A DNA stretch of 64,000 nt from Bradyrhizobium quebecense (lineage in GTDB: Bacteria; Pseudomonadota; Alphaproteobacteria; Rhizobiales; Xanthobacteraceae), in assembly GCF_013373795.3 (NCBI RefSeq), contig NZ_CP088024.1:1-64000 (forward strand), read 5' to 3'. The position numbers and the translations under genes are program-made. Each line of letters opens with the position of its first letter. The stretch's first letter is position 1. Positions 62,133 through 64,000 of this stretch are shown piece after piece. The notes below the pieces were generated by a model, which worked only from the letters and a program-made list of their open reading frames with translations, had not been told where the DNA came from and ran no database searches.

Positions 62133-62833
62133 CAGCCGGCCAGCGGTTCGTCGCGCTCGAAAGGCTCATCATCACCTTCGACGGCGGTCGCGTCGGCGCC
62201 CAAGTCGACGGGAAAGCCGTCCGCCAACAGTATGTCCTTGCTGAGCAGCCCGGCGTCCTCGAGCAGCTCGATGTCAGGCAGATCGCGCAAGGATTCGAAG
62301 CTGAAGTGCGACAGGAAGGTTTTCGTGGTCACGTTGGTATACGGCGCGCCAGGGGTTGGGCTTCGCGGGCCGGCCGCGATGAAGCCGAGCGAGCGAAGGT
62401 GACCAATCACATCCCGACTGATCTCCTTGCCGAACACCCGGCCGAGCTCGCCTCGGGTGATCGGCTGGAAATAGGCGATGCACATCAGGACAAGCGCCTC
62501 GGACTGCGACAGCGGTTTTGGCGCGGTGGCGCCGAGCCCGATGGCGGCGCGGATCGCATCGGCGAATTCCTTTTTGGTCCGATGCTGCCAGCCGCCGGCC
62601 ACAGTGACGAGCTCGTAGGGCCGGCCGCGCAGCTCCTCTCGGATGTCGTCGATGATCAGATCGAGGCTGCAGTCGCGACCGACGACGCGCGCGAGTGTCT
62701 CGCGCGTCACCGGCTCGGGTGAGGCGAAGATGACGGCCTCGACCCGGCCCATCCATTCGCGCCAGCGCAGCTCCGGCGGCAGGTCGGTCAGTTCAGTGTC
62801 CAGCTCCTCCTTCGCTCGCGCGCGCCGCCCCAT
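62132..62833 (-). CDS. scpB: ScpB-like condensin accessory protein
   Basis: The product is 233 aa. Paired winged-helix domains typical of ScpB: RVEAVIFASPEPVTRETLAR, DLIIDDIREELRGRPYELVTVAGG, QHRTKKEFADAI, and in the second domain LSQSEALVLMCIAYFQPITR then GELGRVFGKEISRDVIGHLR and FLSHFSFESLRDLPDI. ScpB normally dimerises on ScpA kleisin of SMC complexes. No ScpA or SMC is in the window. It starts 1 bp after the DUF1403 stop. This plasmid type of ScpB recurs next to DUF1403 in Rhizobiales. Confidence 0.88.
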   Translation of the reverse strand: MGRRARAKEELDTELTDLPPELRWREWMGRVEAVIFASPEPVTRETLARVVGRDCSLDLIIDDIREELRGRPYELVTVAGGWQHRTKKEFADAIRAAIGLGATAPKPLSQSEALVLMCIAYFQPITRGELGRVFGKEISRDVIGHLRSLGFIAAGPRSPTPGAPYTNVTTKTFLSHFSFESLRDLPDIELLEDAGLLSKDILLADGFPVDLGADATAVEGDDEPFERDEPLAG

Positions 62834-62834
62834 G

Positions 62835-63775
62835 TCAAAGCCCGTAGAGGCGGAAGGCGGATCGGCCGGTCAGCTCGCGCACCGCGCCGAGCGACACCAG
62901 CCGCTCGAACAGCCGCCGCGTGCTGCGATCGCTCACCGTCTTGCCGGCGCCGGCAGGCTGGGCGTCTTCCATCAGCAGGATTCCCACCATCCTGTCGGCG
63001 TCGCGGCCGCGCAGTTTCGGTGCGGCCGCCAGCAGCCGATTGGCCCGCCGCACGAGGTCGGCGTAGAGGTCCGATGCGACGGCGGCGGCGCGTGCATAGG
63101 CCTCGGCGCAGGCCGTCGGCCATGCTTGGTCGCCGGCGCCCGCCCCGACGGCGGCGCGCAGATCGGCGCGCCGGATCTGGCCAGCGATCAGTGGCACAGC
63201 CATCGGCCATTTCATGCGATGGGCAAGCACGATGTCGGCAAGCCACAAGGCCAGCGGCTCGCTATGCGGGATCAAGCGCATGCTCGCTGCTGCAATTTCC
63301 GCGGCGGCTGCGACGGCGCTCCCCTGCCGAGCCGCGAGTTTTGTCGCCACGGTGACGACGCCTTCGAGCGCGTCGTCGCAGCGCAGCTCGAACCGAATGG
63401 ACAGCGTGATCAGCCAGTCGTCCGGCACCAACGCGGCGCGCTCGCCGAGGTGGCGCCAGGCCTTGAGGATGCGACCGCCGGGTCCGGGGTCATCGGTCTC
63501 GCGGCGCAGATACCAATGGTCGCGTAGCGCCGCCTCGTCCTCGGTGCGCCCGCCGTGCCGGGCGAGCACGGCGGCGTTGGCCAGCGCAAGACGATCGCGC
63601 CAAAGGAAGCTGAGCGGGTGCTCGCTGCGGGCGATCGGGTCGATCGCGACGAGCGCCGCGCCGGAAAAAACGCTGCATCGTCAACGGATTGCCCGGAGGC
63701 CGCCTGCCGAACCCAGGTTGGAAAGGGCGGGAAGGTCGGTGGGGCTTCAGGGAGGGTTCGCGCGCGTGAGGGCAT
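62835..63775 (-). pseudogene. DUF1403-family protein, one frameshift at a T6 run
   Basis: The N-terminus (MPSRARTLPEAPPTFPPFPT, SGQSVDDAAFF) and the main part from about 63665 (GAALVAIDPIARSEHPLSFL, then the 244 aa downstream frame) are out of register by one base. The break is at GCGTTTTTTCC (minus sense); one more T restores a 313 aa protein of the family's usual length. DUF1403 is a Rhizobiales plasmid family of unknown function. It could be a true mutation, a homopolymer sequencing error or transcriptional slippage. Confidence 0.8.
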
Positions 63776-63851
63776 GACTGAGTCTTAACCGAGCGCGGCG
63801 CTTTCTACCATCAAAAACGGTGGAAACCGCCGGGCCTGTCAGTGGATAACA

Positions 63852-63880
63852 ACGACCGATAATGTTGCCTTATCGGTCGT
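63852..63880. other. dif-like 11-7-11 palindrome
   Basis: Perfect inverted arms ACGACCGATAA (63852-63862) and TTATCGGTCGT (63870-63880) around the 7 bp spacer TGTTGCC. Arm length, inner ATAA/TTAT and spacer size match the core sites of Xer-type tyrosine recombinases. It lies between the divergent DUF1403 gene and the ORF at 63900. A weak T-rich run follows on the plus strand, so a terminator role cannot be excluded. Confidence 0.6.
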
Positions 63881-63899
63881 TTTGCTCTTTATAGAGGGC

Positions 63900-64000
63900 A
63901 TGCCCGTTTTCAGCGCCCAGAACCCGGAACATCGCGCTCCGCAGAGCGCCGCACCGCCTGAGAGCCCGCGGGCGGAAGCCGATCTGTCGACCGCGGAGGT
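63900..64000 (+). CDS. Start of an ORF running off the window, possibly a tyrosine recombinase
   Basis: The ATG at 63900 opens a frame to the window edge: MPVFSAQNPEHRAP, then a Pro/Ala-rich stretch and ADLSTAEV. GAGGG lies directly upstream. The Pro-rich leader before an A-D-L-S-x-A-E-V segment resembles the N-termini of plasmid tyrosine recombinases found beside DUF1403 genes, but 33 residues are too few to be sure. Confidence 0.4.
   Translation, partial: MPVFSAQNPEHRAPQSAAPPESPRAEADLSTAE

Noticed and set aside
1..64000. CRISPR arrays, tRNA or rRNA genes, nod boxes
   Set aside because: No regularly spaced repeats, no cloverleaf-like sequence with conserved tRNA boxes and no good nod box were noticed on either strand; a computational scan would be decisive.

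Overview
The window is an accessory, plasmid-type region of an alphaproteobacterium of the Rhizobiales (Rhizobium/Mesorhizobium/Agrobacterium-like). The evidence is a RepC initiator of the repABC class, an Agrobacterium-type vir/T4SS system (virE1-E2-E3-D4, virB2-B11, virG), a rhizavidin-like avidin (rhizavidin itself is carried on a rhizobial symbiotic plasmid), DUF1403, and IS families common on rhizobial symbiotic plasmids. The species cannot be named from the sequence. The vir and repC parts look visibly less GC-rich than the IS and sbc parts.

Layout. 0-11 kb is a stack of insertion sequences: two IS66 elements (one carrying a YgfB/UPF0149 passenger), an IS256 scrap, an IS1380 element, and an IS5-family element split by a 2.6 kb IS91-family element. 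11-12.4 kb is an orphan repC whose C-terminus runs into an IS3 end. 13.3-16.9 kb is IS debris, including IS256 nested in the terminal repeat of a second IS1380 with a 9 bp target duplication. 16.9-23.2 kb reads leftward virE1-virE2-virE3-virD4 behind a near-consensus vir box. 23.2-28.4 kb is another IS stack: IS630 split by a second, inverted, almost identical IS91-family copy, then IS4 and IS1380 fragments. 28.5-37.4 kb is a compact virB operon (B2, B3, B4, a small lipoprotein, B5, B6, a 44-aa ORF, B8, B9, B10, B11) with coupled starts. 38-39.2 kb holds IS fragments and 39.3-40.06 kb a VirG with an altered receiver. 40.06-51 kb is IS material around an avidin gene: an IS3 element containing both a large serine recombinase element and an IS110, and an IS256 copy that split an unknown ORF. 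51.7-63.8 kb is a leftward run sbcC, sbcD, a 1317-aa Rad50/RloC-like ATPase, an AbiEii fragment, a broken small ORF, scpB-like and DUF1403. It faces the start of a rightward ORF at 63.9 kb, with a dif-like palindrome in the gap.

How the genes fit together. virB2-B11 plus virD4 would build a VirB/D4 type IV secretion machine. VirE2 (ssDNA-binding) and VirE3-like are its expected substrates, VirE1 is the VirE2 chaperone, and VirG the regulator. No virA, virC or virD1/D2 relaxase gene is in the window, and the VirG phosphoacceptor Asp is replaced by Asn with Asp two residues later, so regulation may be phosphorylation-independent. The 51.7-63.8 kb run combines two Rad50-type ATPases, an Mre11-type nuclease, a toxin-family nucleotidyltransferase remnant, a condensin-accessory protein and a dif-like site. 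It is the best candidate here for an undescribed DNA-surveillance or plasmid-maintenance module, although several of its small genes carry frameshifts.
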